This document shows positions 17,826-25,981 of a stretch of 64,000 nucleotides of DNA, piece after piece. The first letter of the stretch is position 1; the number at the start of each line of letters is the position of its first letter. The stretch covers positions 434,001 to 498,000 of the forward strand of contig NZ_JAKGAO010000011.1 of NCBI RefSeq assembly GCF_021532315.1, read 5' to 3'. Both the position numbers and the translations under genes were made by a program. The notes under the pieces were generated by a model that saw only the letters and a program-made list of their open reading frames with translations, was not told the DNA's origin and did not search any database. Source of the stretch: Paenibacillus tarimensis. GTDB taxonomy: Bacteria > Bacillota > Bacilli > Paenibacillales > Paenibacillaceae.

Positions 17826-17984
17826 TCGTGTCTTAACTTAAGTCAATGCACGTAAGCCTCCCCCTAGTTACAATATAATCAATCCATTGAGCCTAGGGGG
17901 CAAGTGTTCCAAGAATAGGGTGTTCGGATCAGCGGGGGGCCTGGTGGATTCTCTTCTTAATTCTGCTTAGTGATTCTGGCGTAA
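17826..17984. repeat. imperfect direct repeat, copy B
   Basis: Partner of 16035-16192. This copy includes the true 3' end of the intact Crp/Fnr gene, so it is probably the parent. CCCCCTAG and CTAGGGGG inside it can form a hairpin; the matching positions in copy A keep pairing despite base changes. The stretch 17654-17825 shows nothing else. Confidence 0.8.
17833..17874 (+). promoter_or_regulatory. Fnr-like box plus -10 element, copy B
   Basis: TTAACTTAAGTCAA (17833-17846, one mismatch from a perfect palindrome) and TACAAT at 17869-17874, again 30 nt from the box centre. It points towards the 3' end of the Crp/Fnr gene on the opposite strand. Confidence 0.4.
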
Positions 17985-18513
17985 TACCGAGATAACTGGC
18001 CAATTGATGCTGGGGTACCCGGTCAATGAGCAATGGGCGTCTATGTTGCAGCGTCTTGAAGCGTTCTTCAGGCGAAGAAGCGATGAAAGCAGCGAATTCC
18101 TCTTGGACCTGGCCCAAATTCTCCTCGATCATCATGCGAGTCATCGTCTCCAATTGGGGGTGTTTGTTGTACATGTCCTGTTCCGTCTCCAGGTCGCCAA
18201 CGACCATTACCGCATCCTCAATGCATATGAAGGTGTAATCGGATAACCTCTCTGGTTTGTGATGGTTGAAAACAGCGATAGCCTGCTCTTCGGTATAGAA
18301 ATTGGACGTGGTCTCTCTTCCCTCTTCATCGATTGAATACTGTCTTACACAGCCTTTCAGAATGAAGTAACATCTTGTCGGGACCTCTCCTTGTCTAAAA
18401 AGAACGGTTCCCTTCTTGAATTGCTCGATATGTAACTGCTCCATAATGACTTGCTGTTCTTCCTCGGTAAGGGAAGTCCATCTCGACATATATTTGTATA
18501 AAATGTCCTTCAT
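17929..18513 (-). CDS. Crp/Fnr-family transcriptional regulator
   Basis: A 194-residue regulator. The cNMP-binding-like beta-barrel spans residues 25-110 (FKKGTVLFRQGEVPTRCYFI, then GCVRQYS) and a C-terminal helix-turn-helix lies at 165-190 (QHQLASYLGITPESLSRIKK). It has no cysteine cluster of the Fnr type, so it is not an obvious oxygen sensor. GGAGGAAAG precedes the ATG at 18513. It is divergent from an MDR-type oxidoreductase. A broken copy of its 3' end lies at 16138. Ligand unknown. Confidence 0.9.
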   Translation of the reverse strand: MKDILYKYMSRWTSLTEEEQQVIMEQLHIEQFKKGTVLFRQGEVPTRCYFILKGCVRQYSIDEEGRETTSNFYTEEQAIAVFNHHKPERLSDYTFICIEDAVMVVGDLETEQDMYNKHPQLETMTRMMIEENLGQVQEEFAAFIASSPEERFKTLQHRRPLLIDRVPQHQLASYLGITPESLSRIKKRIHQAPR

Positions 18514-18676
18514 GGCCGCTTTCCTCCATCCCCTTCTCTTTCGTTCATCCTCCCATCCATTTTCTAATGCAGGGGAACATCTTGTAAAGGACCATTACTG
18601 TGAATCATATAAATTTGCCGTTAACTGGTTTTGGTATGTTCGATATAGAGCTCACTAAAGAATCGGAGGGAAACTA

Positions 18677-19639
18677 ATGAAAGCTATGGTTCAAAGCTCG
18701 TATGGTCAACCGGAAGTCATCGTCCCGCAAGAAATTCCGAAACCGTCGCCTGGTAACAAGGAGGTTCTCATTCGGATCCAAGCTGCCGCAGTAGGCCCGT
18801 CGGACTGCGCTTTTCGCAAGGGTGATCCCCCAATCATCAAATTGATCTATGGACTTTCCAGACCCAAGTTTGCCGTTGGAGGCTGCGAACTAGCCGGAGA
18901 GGTCGATGCGGTTGGCGGGGATGTCGAGCATTTTAAAGCGGGCAATCGTGTATTGGGGATGAGCGTCAAGAGCTTCGGTGCTTATGCCGAGTATATATGT
19001 CTTCCCGAAGATAGTCCCCTTGTAGTTATACCGGATAACATCTCATTTGAAGAGGCGGTCGGCGTTTGTGACGGGGGGGCCACCGCGTTGACGTTTCTAA
19101 GAGATAAGGCCAAGCTGAAGAAGGGACAGAAGGTGCTCATTAATGGTGCCTCGGGGGCTGTGGGCATCTATGCTGTGCAAATAGCCAAATACTACGGTGC
19201 TGAAGTAACCGGTGTCTGCTCTGCCGCTAACGTTGATCTGGTAAGAAAAGCAGGCGCAGATTTCATCATTGATTATAGCCAGGAGGATTTCACGAAGGCG
19301 GGTAAAGCTTATGATGTCGTATTTGATGCTGTAGGCAAACGCTCCTTCTCAGCATGCAAGCGTGTACTTACGGCCAAGGGAATTTATCTGACTACCGTAC
19401 CCAAGCTGTCTGCCGTTATACAGATGATGTGGACCTCTCTCATTAAAGGCAAACGGGCCGTCTTCGCAACAGCTGGCCTTATGCAAAACAAATCGAACTT
19501 GGCATTTCTTATGGAGCTTACACGGAATGGAACACTGAAGGCCATGATTGATCGGCGGTATCCTCTGGAACTCCTGCCGGACGCCCACAAGTATGTTGAA
19601 ACCGAACGAAAAAGAGGTAATGTGATTATCACATTCTAG
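18677..19639 (+). CDS. NAD(P)H-dependent MDR oxidoreductase (quinone oxidoreductase-like)
   Basis: A 320-residue medium-chain dehydrogenase/reductase without the catalytic zinc ligands, hence the quinone-reductase/enone-reductase branch. An N-terminal GroES-like fold is followed by a Rossmann domain with NGASGAVGIYAVQIAK (about 156-171) for NADPH binding. ATG at 18677 follows CGGAGGGAAA. It probably reduces reactive quinones or enones, and the divergent Crp/Fnr gene is a likely regulator. A strong hairpin ends the unit. Confidence 0.88.
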   Translation: MKAMVQSSYGQPEVIVPQEIPKPSPGNKEVLIRIQAAAVGPSDCAFRKGDPPIIKLIYGLSRPKFAVGGCELAGEVDAVGGDVEHFKAGNRVLGMSVKSFGAYAEYICLPEDSPLVVIPDNISFEEAVGVCDGGATALTFLRDKAKLKKGQKVLINGASGAVGIYAVQIAKYYGAEVTGVCSAANVDLVRKAGADFIIDYSQEDFTKAGKAYDVVFDAVGKRSFSACKRVLTAKGIYLTTVPKLSAVIQMMWTSLIKGKRAVFATAGLMQNKSNLAFLMELTRNGTLKAMIDRRYPLELLPDAHKYVETERKRGNVIITF

Positions 19640-19645
19640 AAAATA

Positions 19646-19683
19646 GCTAAGCCCCTATTCTCCACTGGGGATTGGGGCTTAGC
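19646..19683. terminator. bidirectional hairpin terminator
   Basis: GCTAAGCCCC (19646-19655) pairs with GGGGCTTAGC (19674-19683). It lies between convergent genes, 7 bp after the oxidoreductase stop. Confidence 0.65.
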
Positions 19684-19701
19684 TCTATCATAACCGAAGA
19701 T

Positions 19702-20166
19702 TCAGTATTGTCCTTTAATGACAAAGAACGAACCTCGAATGGTCCCTGCCAGCTTGGACTTCTGCCTGGCAAACTTAAACTTCCCTTCTAACTCCCTCGG
19801 GACCTCCATCCCCTCAGAAAGCTTAAAGCCTACAGCCCTCTTCTTAGGGTCATCAACCGTATACATGACGTTGACCCCAAGACCATCCTCATAAAAAACG
19901 TAAGCGAATTGGATATTATCCACTTGAAAACGCGACGTTTCTAAAGCTTTGGCGGTAAACCCAATATCACGCTCTTCTTTCAGAATTCGGTTCACATAAT
20001 CAAGGGTCTCCTGGCTTTCGCCAGCTGGTACAACCGTGAACTCATGCTTGTATTTGTTCATAAAATAACGGGCTTCATTAGCACGTAAACCAGCAAGCGC
20101 TTCTGCTACCGGTGAAGATTCTAGACCAACCGTAGACACATTGTGAAAGTCAACGTTATAGGACAT
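19702..20166 (-). CDS. uncharacterised soluble protein
   Basis: A 154-residue protein I do not recognise. It is hydrophilic, mixed alpha/beta, with no signal peptide or membrane segment. I chose the ATG at 20166 because AGAGGAGAA lies six bases upstream; the open frame runs back into the preceding gene. It follows a GyrI-like protein by 23 bp, so they form a two-gene operon divergent from a WYL regulator. A ligand-binding role like its neighbour's is only a guess. Confidence 0.6.
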   Translation of the reverse strand: MSYNVDFHNVSTVGLESSPVAEALAGLRANEARYFMNKYKHEFTVVPAGESQETLDYVNRILKEERDIGFTAKALETSRFQVDNIQFAYVFYEDGLGVNVMYTVDDPKKRAVGFKLSEGMEVPRELEGKFKFARQKSKLAGTIRGSFFVIKGQY

Positions 20167-20189
20167 CCTCAATTCTCCTCTAATCTCGT

Positions 20190-20672
20190 TTACTTCTTCA
20201 CAACCGGAATCCACATTTCCCCGAATACGATGCCATCTCGCAGTCCCATCTCAACCGCTGCATTGGGCCCGCCAACATAGGCAAAGTTCTCAGCTGCCGG
20301 TAAAACCTGGCCGAACGCTATGCCAGTGAGCTTATTGCTCAACTCTTCAGCCGTCTTCCCTTCCCCTTTCACGACAAGATATGGTCCCTTAGGGAATTGG
20401 ATCACTCTGTGTTCTCCCGGTATCGATGCTTCAGTCATGACGCCGGCATAATACATCATCTTCTGATTTACCGCTTCGCTCACGGCAAAGATGTAGTCAT
20501 TCGCAGCGACGGCCTTTAAAGCGTCAAGCGTTCCATCCTGCTCCACTGCCCGCCAAAATTTTTCCTTCTCCTTGTTTATGCCTGCATAATCCGTGTAATC
20601 GCTCTTCAGCTCTGTTCCAATACCAATAACCGTAAATCCGTCTTTTTCCTCAAGGGTATACGATGTCATCAT
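20190..20672 (-). CDS. GyrI-like / AraC effector-binding-domain protein
   Basis: A 160-residue stand-alone effector-binding domain of the GyrI-like small-molecule-binding fold, similar to YdeE and integron Cass2 proteins: MTSYTLEEKDGFTVIGIGTE at the start, FPKGPYLVVKGEG in the middle, FGEMWIPVVKK at the end. There is no DNA-binding domain, so it probably binds a hydrophobic ligand. AAGAGGAGC precedes two adjacent ATGs. It is divergent from a WYL regulator 109 bp away, which may control it. Confidence 0.82.
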   Translation of the reverse strand: MMTSYTLEEKDGFTVIGIGTELKSDYTDYAGINKEKEKFWRAVEQDGTLDALKAVAANDYIFAVSEAVNQKMMYYAGVMTEASIPGEHRVIQFPKGPYLVVKGEGKTAEELSNKLTGIAFGQVLPAAENFAYVGGPNAAVEMGLRDGIVFGEMWIPVVKK

Positions 20673-20780
20673 TCAAGCTCCTCTTCTTTGAGATAGATGT
20701 TCAAGCGATTGTCCTTTTCGCTTGATACGTTTATCATAAATGTAAATCATGTCAAAATATGATACTGATTAGGGGGGCCC

Positions 20781-21782
20781 ATGAAAAAAGTAGAACGGGT
20801 AAATGTAATGATGCGGTACATCAACAATCGCGCCCACTTTACCATTTCTGAAATCATGCGGGAATTCAACATCTCTCGATCTACGGCCATTCGAGATATC
20901 AGGGAAATTGAAGCAATGGGAATGCCGCTTGTCGCCGAGGTCGGGAGGGACGGGGGTTATTTTGTCATGAACAACTCGGTCCTGCCGGCTGTCCGTTTTA
21001 CTGATAATGAGATCAAAGCTCTATTTATCGCCTTCATGGCGACAAGAAATCAACAGCTCCCCTATCTCAAGAGCCGCCAATCTTTAGCTGAAAAATTACT
21101 CGGACTCATCTCGAAAAACCAGCAAGATGATCTTGTTCTGCTGAATCAAATCTTGCTGTTTGAAGGAACCAACCCCCACAACCCCGACTTGCTCGATCTG
21201 TCAGATTTGCCTCATCCTATGTTGGAACGGCTTATCCAATACCTTCTTAAGGACAGCTGCTTGGTGGTTTCCGCCCGGGAAGGGAAGGAAATAAAGACAT
21301 ATCCCCTCTATTTGCTGCATCTATACCGTGAGAAGAGCTCCTGGCAAATTGAGGGCTTCGACCTAGAGGAGAAAAAAAGGCGGATAATCCCAGTCGATAA
21401 TCTCACCGATGTCAACCCCTTTCCCGAGAAGAAAGGAATAAGCAAGAAACGGATCGTAGAACAGCTAAGCAAACAGGAGGAAGCCAGCAACCTTGTACTG
21501 GAGCTTGGTCCAAAGGCTATTGCCCAGTTCAAAAAATACCACCCGTTAAAAATGACTCTCTCCTACACGAGTCCTTATCAGAATACGGCTGTATTAAAGA
21601 CATTCGTCCATGTTCATCATTCCGATGAATTGACTGAAATGACAAATTGGCTGCTATTCCTGGGTGGAGATATCACGATTCGAGAAATACCCAGAGAAGT
21701 CTGGGAGAGCTTGCAGGAGAGAATGGTTACTATACACGAGCAAGCCGCCGGCGGCGATCGAATCAATCCTGCGCAGGGCTAG
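20781..21782 (+). CDS. WYL-domain transcriptional regulator (YafY-like)
   Basis: A 333-residue regulator with an N-terminal winged helix-turn-helix of the HTH_11/DeoR type (HFTISEIMREFNISRSTAIR, residues 17-36) and a WYL-type ligand domain in the middle (PLYLLHLYREKSSWQIEGFD; the usual WYL triad reads SWQ). A C-terminal region resembles the WCX extension. ATG at 20781 follows AGGGGGG. It is divergent from the GyrI-like operon, its most likely target. Gene fragments lie directly downstream. Confidence 0.87.
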   Translation: MKKVERVNVMMRYINNRAHFTISEIMREFNISRSTAIRDIREIEAMGMPLVAEVGRDGGYFVMNNSVLPAVRFTDNEIKALFIAFMATRNQQLPYLKSRQSLAEKLLGLISKNQQDDLVLLNQILLFEGTNPHNPDLLDLSDLPHPMLERLIQYLLKDSCLVVSAREGKEIKTYPLYLLHLYREKSSWQIEGFDLEEKKRRIIPVDNLTDVNPFPEKKGISKKRIVEQLSKQEEASNLVLELGPKAIAQFKKYHPLKMTLSYTSPYQNTAVLKTFVHVHHSDELTEMTNWLLFLGGDITIREIPREVWESLQERMVTIHEQAAGGDRINPAQG

Positions 21783-21954
21783 GCTTCATTTCATAAATTT
21801 TCTCTAGCGTATGGACATGCTTCGTCTTCTCGTCATCGTCCTCTGTGTGGAGATACCACTCCACAAGCCTGTACCCGAATATGAGGAGGATCAGCTCGTA
21901 GACGCAGGGATCTATTCTTTGGAGTTGCCCATCTTGGGAATCCAGGGGCAACAT
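21763..21954 (-). pseudogene. C-terminal fragment of a regulator, probably TetR-like
   Basis: The minus strand encodes a helical tail (about 45 credible residues, including ELILLIFGYRLVEWYLHTED and TLEKIYEMKPS) like the end of a TetR-family ligand domain, but no N-terminus or DNA-binding domain follows. Coding sense changes abruptly near 21950, where a different gene fragment starts on the other strand. The family call is tentative. Confidence 0.4.
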
Positions 21955-21957
21955 TAT

Positions 21958-22280
21958 GGAGCGCTTTCGCCATAGCCCTGCAAGCAGGTGTTCTGCTCGG
22001 AGCCGCCTTCATGTGGCGGCGGAACTTGTGGTTTGCCATGGGACTGCATTTTGCTTGGAATGCCGTTGAAGGCTTGCTTGGCATCCCGGTCTCTGGACAC
22101 TCTGCTGCCGGTCTATTCACTGTAAAGGTACACGGTCCCGCACTTCTCACAGGCGGCGATTTTGGGCTTGAGGGCTCTATTGTGCCGGTTGTCGCCAGTC
22201 TTCTGATCTCCATACCTATGCTAATGTGGGCTGCACAGAATCGAAGAGTTGCGTCTCGAAACCTGCCTGTATCAAAGTAA
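21958..22280 (+). pseudogene. C-terminal fragment of a CPBP (CAAX protease-like) membrane protein
   Basis: The plus strand reads ALQAGVLLGAAFMWRRNLWF and then GLHFAWNAVEGLLG, the third and fourth motifs of CPBP/Abi intramembrane proteases (catalytic His and Asn of HFAWN). The N-terminal half with the EExxxR motif is absent. It abuts the regulator fragment on the other strand, so a deletion appears to have removed the 5' halves of a divergent pair. The gap 22281-22426 holds only the Fnr-like box. Confidence 0.75.
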
Positions 22281-22380
22281 ATGAATAACTTCGAAACAAG
22301 GGTTGTAACCTCTCCAACAGCCTACCCTATTATCCCATTACTCCTGATATACCTAGAAGAATTAATAAAACTTGGAAATC

Positions 22381-22422
22381 TTGATTCAAATCAAGGAAAA
22401 ACGTTCATTTATATTCTATTCT
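22381..22422 (+). promoter_or_regulatory. Fnr-like box plus -10 element, copy C
   Basis: TTGATTCAAATCAA (22381-22394) fits the Fnr consensus TTGAT-N4-ATCAA exactly. TATTCT lies at 22417-22422, its first base 30 nt from the box centre, the same spacing as in copies A and B. It points into the 3' end of the Crp/Fnr gene. Confidence 0.45.
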
Positions 22423-22426
22423 AAAT

Positions 22427-23017
22427 TCACATCAGCGTTTTCTTATAACGACTAAAGGTTTCTGGGGTGATATCCAAATAACTTGACAGAATAGTTTGAG
22501 GTATTCTTTTTAGAAGTTCCGGACGGTTTTTTACCAATGCTTGAAATCTTTCTTCAGGTAATTGTGCCTTAAAGCTTGCGAAATTTTTCTGTAAGTCAAT
22601 GAACTGCTTTTGGAAGAAAATTTTGAGCATTTCTCTGAATTCAGGTTGTGTGTTATCTAAGTCACGAGTCATAACTTCAGGACATGATACCATGATACAG
22701 TCTTCAAGACATGCGAGACTGTACATAGAGTCACCTTTCTCATCAGCATAACTGACCATATTGATCGCTTGTTCATCTATATAAAAGTCAACTGTGGTTT
22801 CTTTTCCGTTCTCATTACTGACATACTGACGAACACAACCTTTAATAAGGTAATGGCTCATATCTGGTTTATCACCTTGTTTTAATAGGACTGTCCCCTT
22901 TTTATATTTTTGTATAGGTATTTGCGTAATCAAATCTGAAATCTCTTCATCATTTATATCCGTCATTTTTTTCAATGTTTCGGCTAAAATTAATCTTCCA
23001 ATTACAACGTAATTCAT
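22427..23017 (-). CDS. Crp/Fnr-family transcriptional regulator, second paralogue
   Basis: A 196-residue regulator paralogous to the one at 17929-18513. The cNMP-like barrel has YKKGTVLLKQGDKPDMSHYL and GCVRQYVSNENGKETT; the C-terminal helix-turn-helix has SSYLDITPETFSRYKKTL. AAGGTGAT precedes the ATG at 23017. It is divergent from a DUF4386 membrane protein. It is more A+T-rich than the first paralogue, so the pair is not a recent duplication. No Fnr-type iron-sulfur cysteines are present. Confidence 0.9.
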   Translation of the reverse strand: MNYVVIGRLILAETLKKMTDINDEEISDLITQIPIQKYKKGTVLLKQGDKPDMSHYLIKGCVRQYVSNENGKETTVDFYIDEQAINMVSYADEKGDSMYSLACLEDCIMVSCPEVMTRDLDNTQPEFREMLKIFFQKQFIDLQKNFASFKAQLPEERFQALVKNRPELLKRIPQTILSSYLDITPETFSRYKKTLM

Positions 23018-23090
23018 CGCAAATCACCTTTTCGCTATAAATTTCAGAAAATTTAAACACTTCTTTTACTAAAGGGAGAATGGATAAAAC

Positions 23091-23699
23091 ATGGAAAAAC
23101 AGTTTAGAACGTATGAAAAAGTTATTGGATTATGTTTCTTATTAGCGACTGTCACCTATGCAATTGGAAATCAGATGATTGAAAATGGGGTACACGGCCA
23201 TCTAGAACTAGGTTCCACAAGATTAGGAATTGTGTTTGAATTAATTAATAGCTTTGCAGTTGTTATAATCGGTTGGATGAGTTTTAAAGTCTTAAAGTCA
23301 TATAATAAGACAATTATAAAAGGGTATATGTTTGCAAGGTTTATAGAAGGATTTTTATTAGCAGTGGGAGCAATAAGTGTGTTATTAATAACTCAAGCCA
23401 ATATTGAACCAATCCTCAAGCTCAGGGAGCTTTGCTTTTCACTAGCTATGCTGTCTCTTGGGGGATTTAGCAGCTATTATTGTTGGTATTTGCTGATGAA
23501 AAGGTTAGCGCCAAAATGGATGATGGGACTAGGGTTTATAGGATATCTCTGTTTATTGATCTATTCAATTATAATGCTTATCTCAGGATTTGCACCTATA
23601 TGGCTCTTTACTCCAGGAGGTCTTTTTGAACTGATTTTCCCTATTTACTTGATTATGAAAGGGTTCAATCGTCCATTCAATGATAGCTTGAATAATTAG
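23091..23699 (+). CDS. DUF4386 family membrane protein
   Basis: A 202-residue membrane protein with about six hydrophobic segments, beginning YEKVIGLCFLLATVTYAIGN and ending YLIMKGFNRPF, the same C-terminal pattern as the DUF4386 gene at 16213. GGGAGA precedes the ATG at 23091 (gap about 10). It is divergent from the Crp/Fnr gene, its likely regulator, and followed at once by a palindromic hairpin. Function unknown. Confidence 0.82.
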   Translation: MEKQFRTYEKVIGLCFLLATVTYAIGNQMIENGVHGHLELGSTRLGIVFELINSFAVVIIGWMSFKVLKSYNKTIIKGYMFARFIEGFLLAVGAISVLLITQANIEPILKLRELCFSLAMLSLGGFSSYYCWYLLMKRLAPKWMMGLGFIGYLCLLIYSIIMLISGFAPIWLFTPGGLFELIFPIYLIMKGFNRPFNDSLNN

Positions 23700-23703
23700 C
23701 AAA

Positions 23704-23723
23704 AGGAGCTGTCGCGACAGCTC
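23704..23723. terminator. hairpin between convergent genes
   Basis: GGAGCTGTCGCGACAGCTCC is a perfect 20-nt palindrome directly after the DUF4386 stop and 7 bp before the GntR stop. Reading leftwards it is followed by TTTTGC. It probably terminates both transcripts. Confidence 0.55.
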
Positions 23724-23729
23724 CCCCGC

Positions 23730-24095
23730 CTAATATACCTTCTTCAACATCTCCATCACTTCATCCAAAGTAAGACCAAAGGATTTGTAGTAGGAGATGT
23801 CATGAACCATTTGCTCCAGAATCATGTCGCTGCGTATTTGCTGCTTCCGCTCTGCGGATAGTTCGGCGACAAAACATCCCTTGCCCGTTATGGTATGGAT
23901 CAACCCCCGTCTCTCCAGTTCTTCCCACGCCTTTTTGACGGTAATGACGCTAACGCTAAGCTCCTGGGCCGCTTGTCGAATTGGCGGAAGACAATAGCCG
24001 TTCTCCAGCTCGCCTTTCAGAATTTGGGCGCTTAGCTGCTCAAAAAGCTGCTGATAAATCGGTTTTTCCGATGTGCTCGAGATTGCGATATTCAT
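23730..24095 (-). CDS. GntR-family regulator (YtrA type)
   Basis: A 121-residue YtrA-subfamily GntR regulator. The N-terminal winged helix includes PIYQQLFEQLSAQILKGEL, then LPPIRQAAQELSVSVITVKK, with only a short C-terminal dimerisation helix. Its ATG overlaps the permease stop (TAATG), and it is the last gene of an ABC operon, whereas ytrA of B. subtilis is first. It probably represses the operon through the 9-bp inverted repeat at 25615-25637. Confidence 0.92.
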   Translation of the reverse strand: MNIAISSTSEKPIYQQLFEQLSAQILKGELENGYCLPPIRQAAQELSVSVITVKKAWEELERRGLIHTITGKGCFVAELSAERKQQIRSDMILEQMVHDISYYKSFGLTLDEVMEMLKKVY

Positions 24096-24748
24096 TAGAC
24101 TTCCACTTGCATGAATCGTTTGACTGCGATCCGGTAAGCAATGAAGGAGAATACCGCGAAAATCACGATTCCAGCAATCAGAATGATGGTTTGATTCAGC
24201 AGCTGGCCGGCACCGGTTCCATAGAAAATATCAGATAGAACTGGATTTTGAATTCCGAGCCATTGAGCAACTCCGGCGAATAGCATGGCAGCCGTAACAG
24301 AGACGAGCAGCGCCCAGCCGAATTTATACGCAGTCTTATAAAACATAGGAATAAAGATAAGGTTGAAAATCGCAAACATCACAATCCCTAGCCCCCAGAA
24401 GCCTATATTCGGCGGGAAGAAAAAGTACGTGAGATTTGGGTACAAGAGCATCGTGAATACACCAAAGATCGCGGCAATCAAGATATGCAAGAGCTCCAAG
24501 CCGATCACAACAAGTACTCTTGCTTTCACCATATCCCGTTTGGTGACGGGCATCATCGACGTAAACATCAAATCGTTCTGCGCTTTAAATTGATTGAACA
24601 GATTCGGAATGGTAATCCAGCAGAAATACAGCAGGACAACGAAATAAATCCAGCCGGGAATGAGCATTAGAGCCCCTATTAATACAGGAAATAAGAAATA
24701 GAAAAAGGGTACGCCTAATTTTACATCTTTCATTATCAAGTTATACAT
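24095..24748 (-). CDS. ABC transporter permease (ABC-2 type)
   Basis: A 217-residue membrane protein with about six hydrophobic segments. It includes the intracellular motif NDLMFTSMMPVTKRDMVKAR (residues 56-75), which is shared by BcrB/YtrC-type ABC-2 permeases. Its ATG overlaps the end of the ATPase gene by eight bases. Together they form an exporter, perhaps for antimicrobial peptides or lipid-linked compounds, as GntR(YtrA)-linked ABC units often respond to wall antibiotics. The substrate is inferred only from family. Confidence 0.82.
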   Translation of the reverse strand: MYNLIMKDVKLGVPFFYFLFPVLIGALMLIPGWIYFVVLLYFCWITIPNLFNQFKAQNDLMFTSMMPVTKRDMVKARVLVVIGLELLHILIAAIFGVFTMLLYPNLTYFFFPPNIGFWGLGIVMFAIFNLIFIPMFYKTAYKFGWALLVSVTAAMLFAGVAQWLGIQNPVLSDIFYGTGAGQLLNQTIILIAGIVIFAVFSFIAYRIAVKRFMQVEV

Positions 24749-25595
24749 ACTGATCCTCCTTCTTCGCGAAATAAATCATAATTTCCTCAAGGCTGGGTAT
24801 GGCAGCCTTTATGCCACAGGCAGAATCGTAATCGCTCGCATGAATCAGCCCTGTGAATCCAAATGAATTGATTTTATAGGAAATCAACCGGTCCTTCACC
24901 TGGTTCAGCTGGTTTGCAGCACCGTTTAGAAGGAGATACGACTCTTTGAACTCTTCCTTCTCAACGCTGCGAATAATTTGCCCATTTTCGATGAAGGTTA
25001 TGAAATCCGCGCATTTCTCCAGATCTGAAGTGATATGTGTCGAGAATAGAATACTGATCTCCCCGCCAGCGACAAGACCTTGGAAAATATCCAGCAGTTC
25101 GTCCCTTGCAACGGGATCAAGCCCGCTAGTAGGTTCGTCAAGGATGAGCAGCTTTGCTCCATGAGACAAGGCAATGGCGAGGTTGTATTTCACTTTCATT
25201 CCGGTCGACAGTTCGGCGATTTTTTTATTTTCATCCAGCTTGAATGTACGCATATAGTTACGGTATGTCTCATCGTCCCAGTTGGCATAAAACCTCTTGA
25301 CCACGTCGGTCAGCGTCTTCATTTTGCTTCGGGTATAGAAATCAACCCCGCCCATGGCGTATCCGATCTCCTGCTTTAATTCGATTTCATGCTCCGCCAT
25401 GTTCTTCCCCAGAATATGAACTTCTCCGCTATCCATACGGGTCATATTCAAAATCGATTTAATCGTGGTTGTCTTACCTGCGCCGTTAGCGCCGATAAAG
25501 CCCATAATATAGCCTTGTTCTAGTTGAAATGATACATTCCTAAGCTGAAAATTAGGGTAGCTCTTGCTTACGTTCCGAACGTCTAATGCAAGCAT
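24741..25595 (-). CDS. ABC transporter ATP-binding protein
   Basis: A 284-residue ATPase with Walker A GANGAGKTT near residues 40-48, signature LSTGMKVKYNLAIAL and Walker B LLILDEPTSGLDP. I chose the ATG at 25595 because AGGAGGGA lies just upstream; the frame opens 14 codons earlier, across the operator. It is the first gene of the ATPase-permease-GntR operon. The sequence resembles the BcrA/YtrB group. Confidence 0.92.
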   Translation of the reverse strand: MLALDVRNVSKSYPNFQLRNVSFQLEQGYIMGFIGANGAGKTTTIKSILNMTRMDSGEVHILGKNMAEHEIELKQEIGYAMGGVDFYTRSKMKTLTDVVKRFYANWDDETYRNYMRTFKLDENKKIAELSTGMKVKYNLAIALSHGAKLLILDEPTSGLDPVARDELLDIFQGLVAGGEISILFSTHITSDLEKCADFITFIENGQIIRSVEKEEFKESYLLLNGAANQLNQVKDRLISYKINSFGFTGLIHASDYDSACGIKAAIPSLEEIMIYFAKKEDQYV

Positions 25596-25614
25596 CTTCT
25601 TTATCCCTCCTACA

Positions 25615-25665
25615 TTGTGCATATCGTGTATGCACAATATAGCACGCAGGGATTGCAGCAGTCAA
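25615..25665 (-). promoter_or_regulatory. promoter and GntR operator of the ABC operon
   Basis: On the minus strand TTGACT (25665-25660), 18-bp spacer and TATATT (25641-25636) form a sigma-A promoter. A perfect inverted repeat TTGTGCATA-N5-TATGCACAA (25615-25637) covers the start point, well placed for repression by the operon's own GntR protein. Confidence 0.65.
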
Positions 25666-25981
25666 CCACTTTCTGGAGGATCCACGGTTACTGTGAATTA
25701 TCCAGGCCTCCTTGAAGCAGTGTCTGGGTGCGGTGCTTTGATGCCCGTTTGACAAAAGGGAAAAACAGTGATAGGAAAAATGGCACAATCCGAGAGCTTC
25801 CTATTCACCAGTGTCAGAAACCACCTCATGAAGCATGCCCCTAAATGGATCTCTCGCAGTCAGGCACAGCACTTGTACAAGTTTCAGCTCTAGGACAGAT
25901 GCGTTTAGACTATTGAATTGCAAACCGTGATTAATGCTTTCTTCCGGCCGTCCCAACATCTGTATGCCTATTTGCTCCACC
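25666..25981. other. gap without recognisable genes
   Basis: No gene, RNA or repeat could be supported in these 316 bp; the open frames here have no ribosome binding site or familiar sequence. Confidence 0.5.

Noticed and set aside
20728-20750. TATCATAAATG on the plus strand near 20735 resembles the att core in inverted orientation.
   Set aside because: Only 11 A+T-rich bases match, the PYHK codon context and TTCGC flank are absent, and it lies in a normal divergent promoter.
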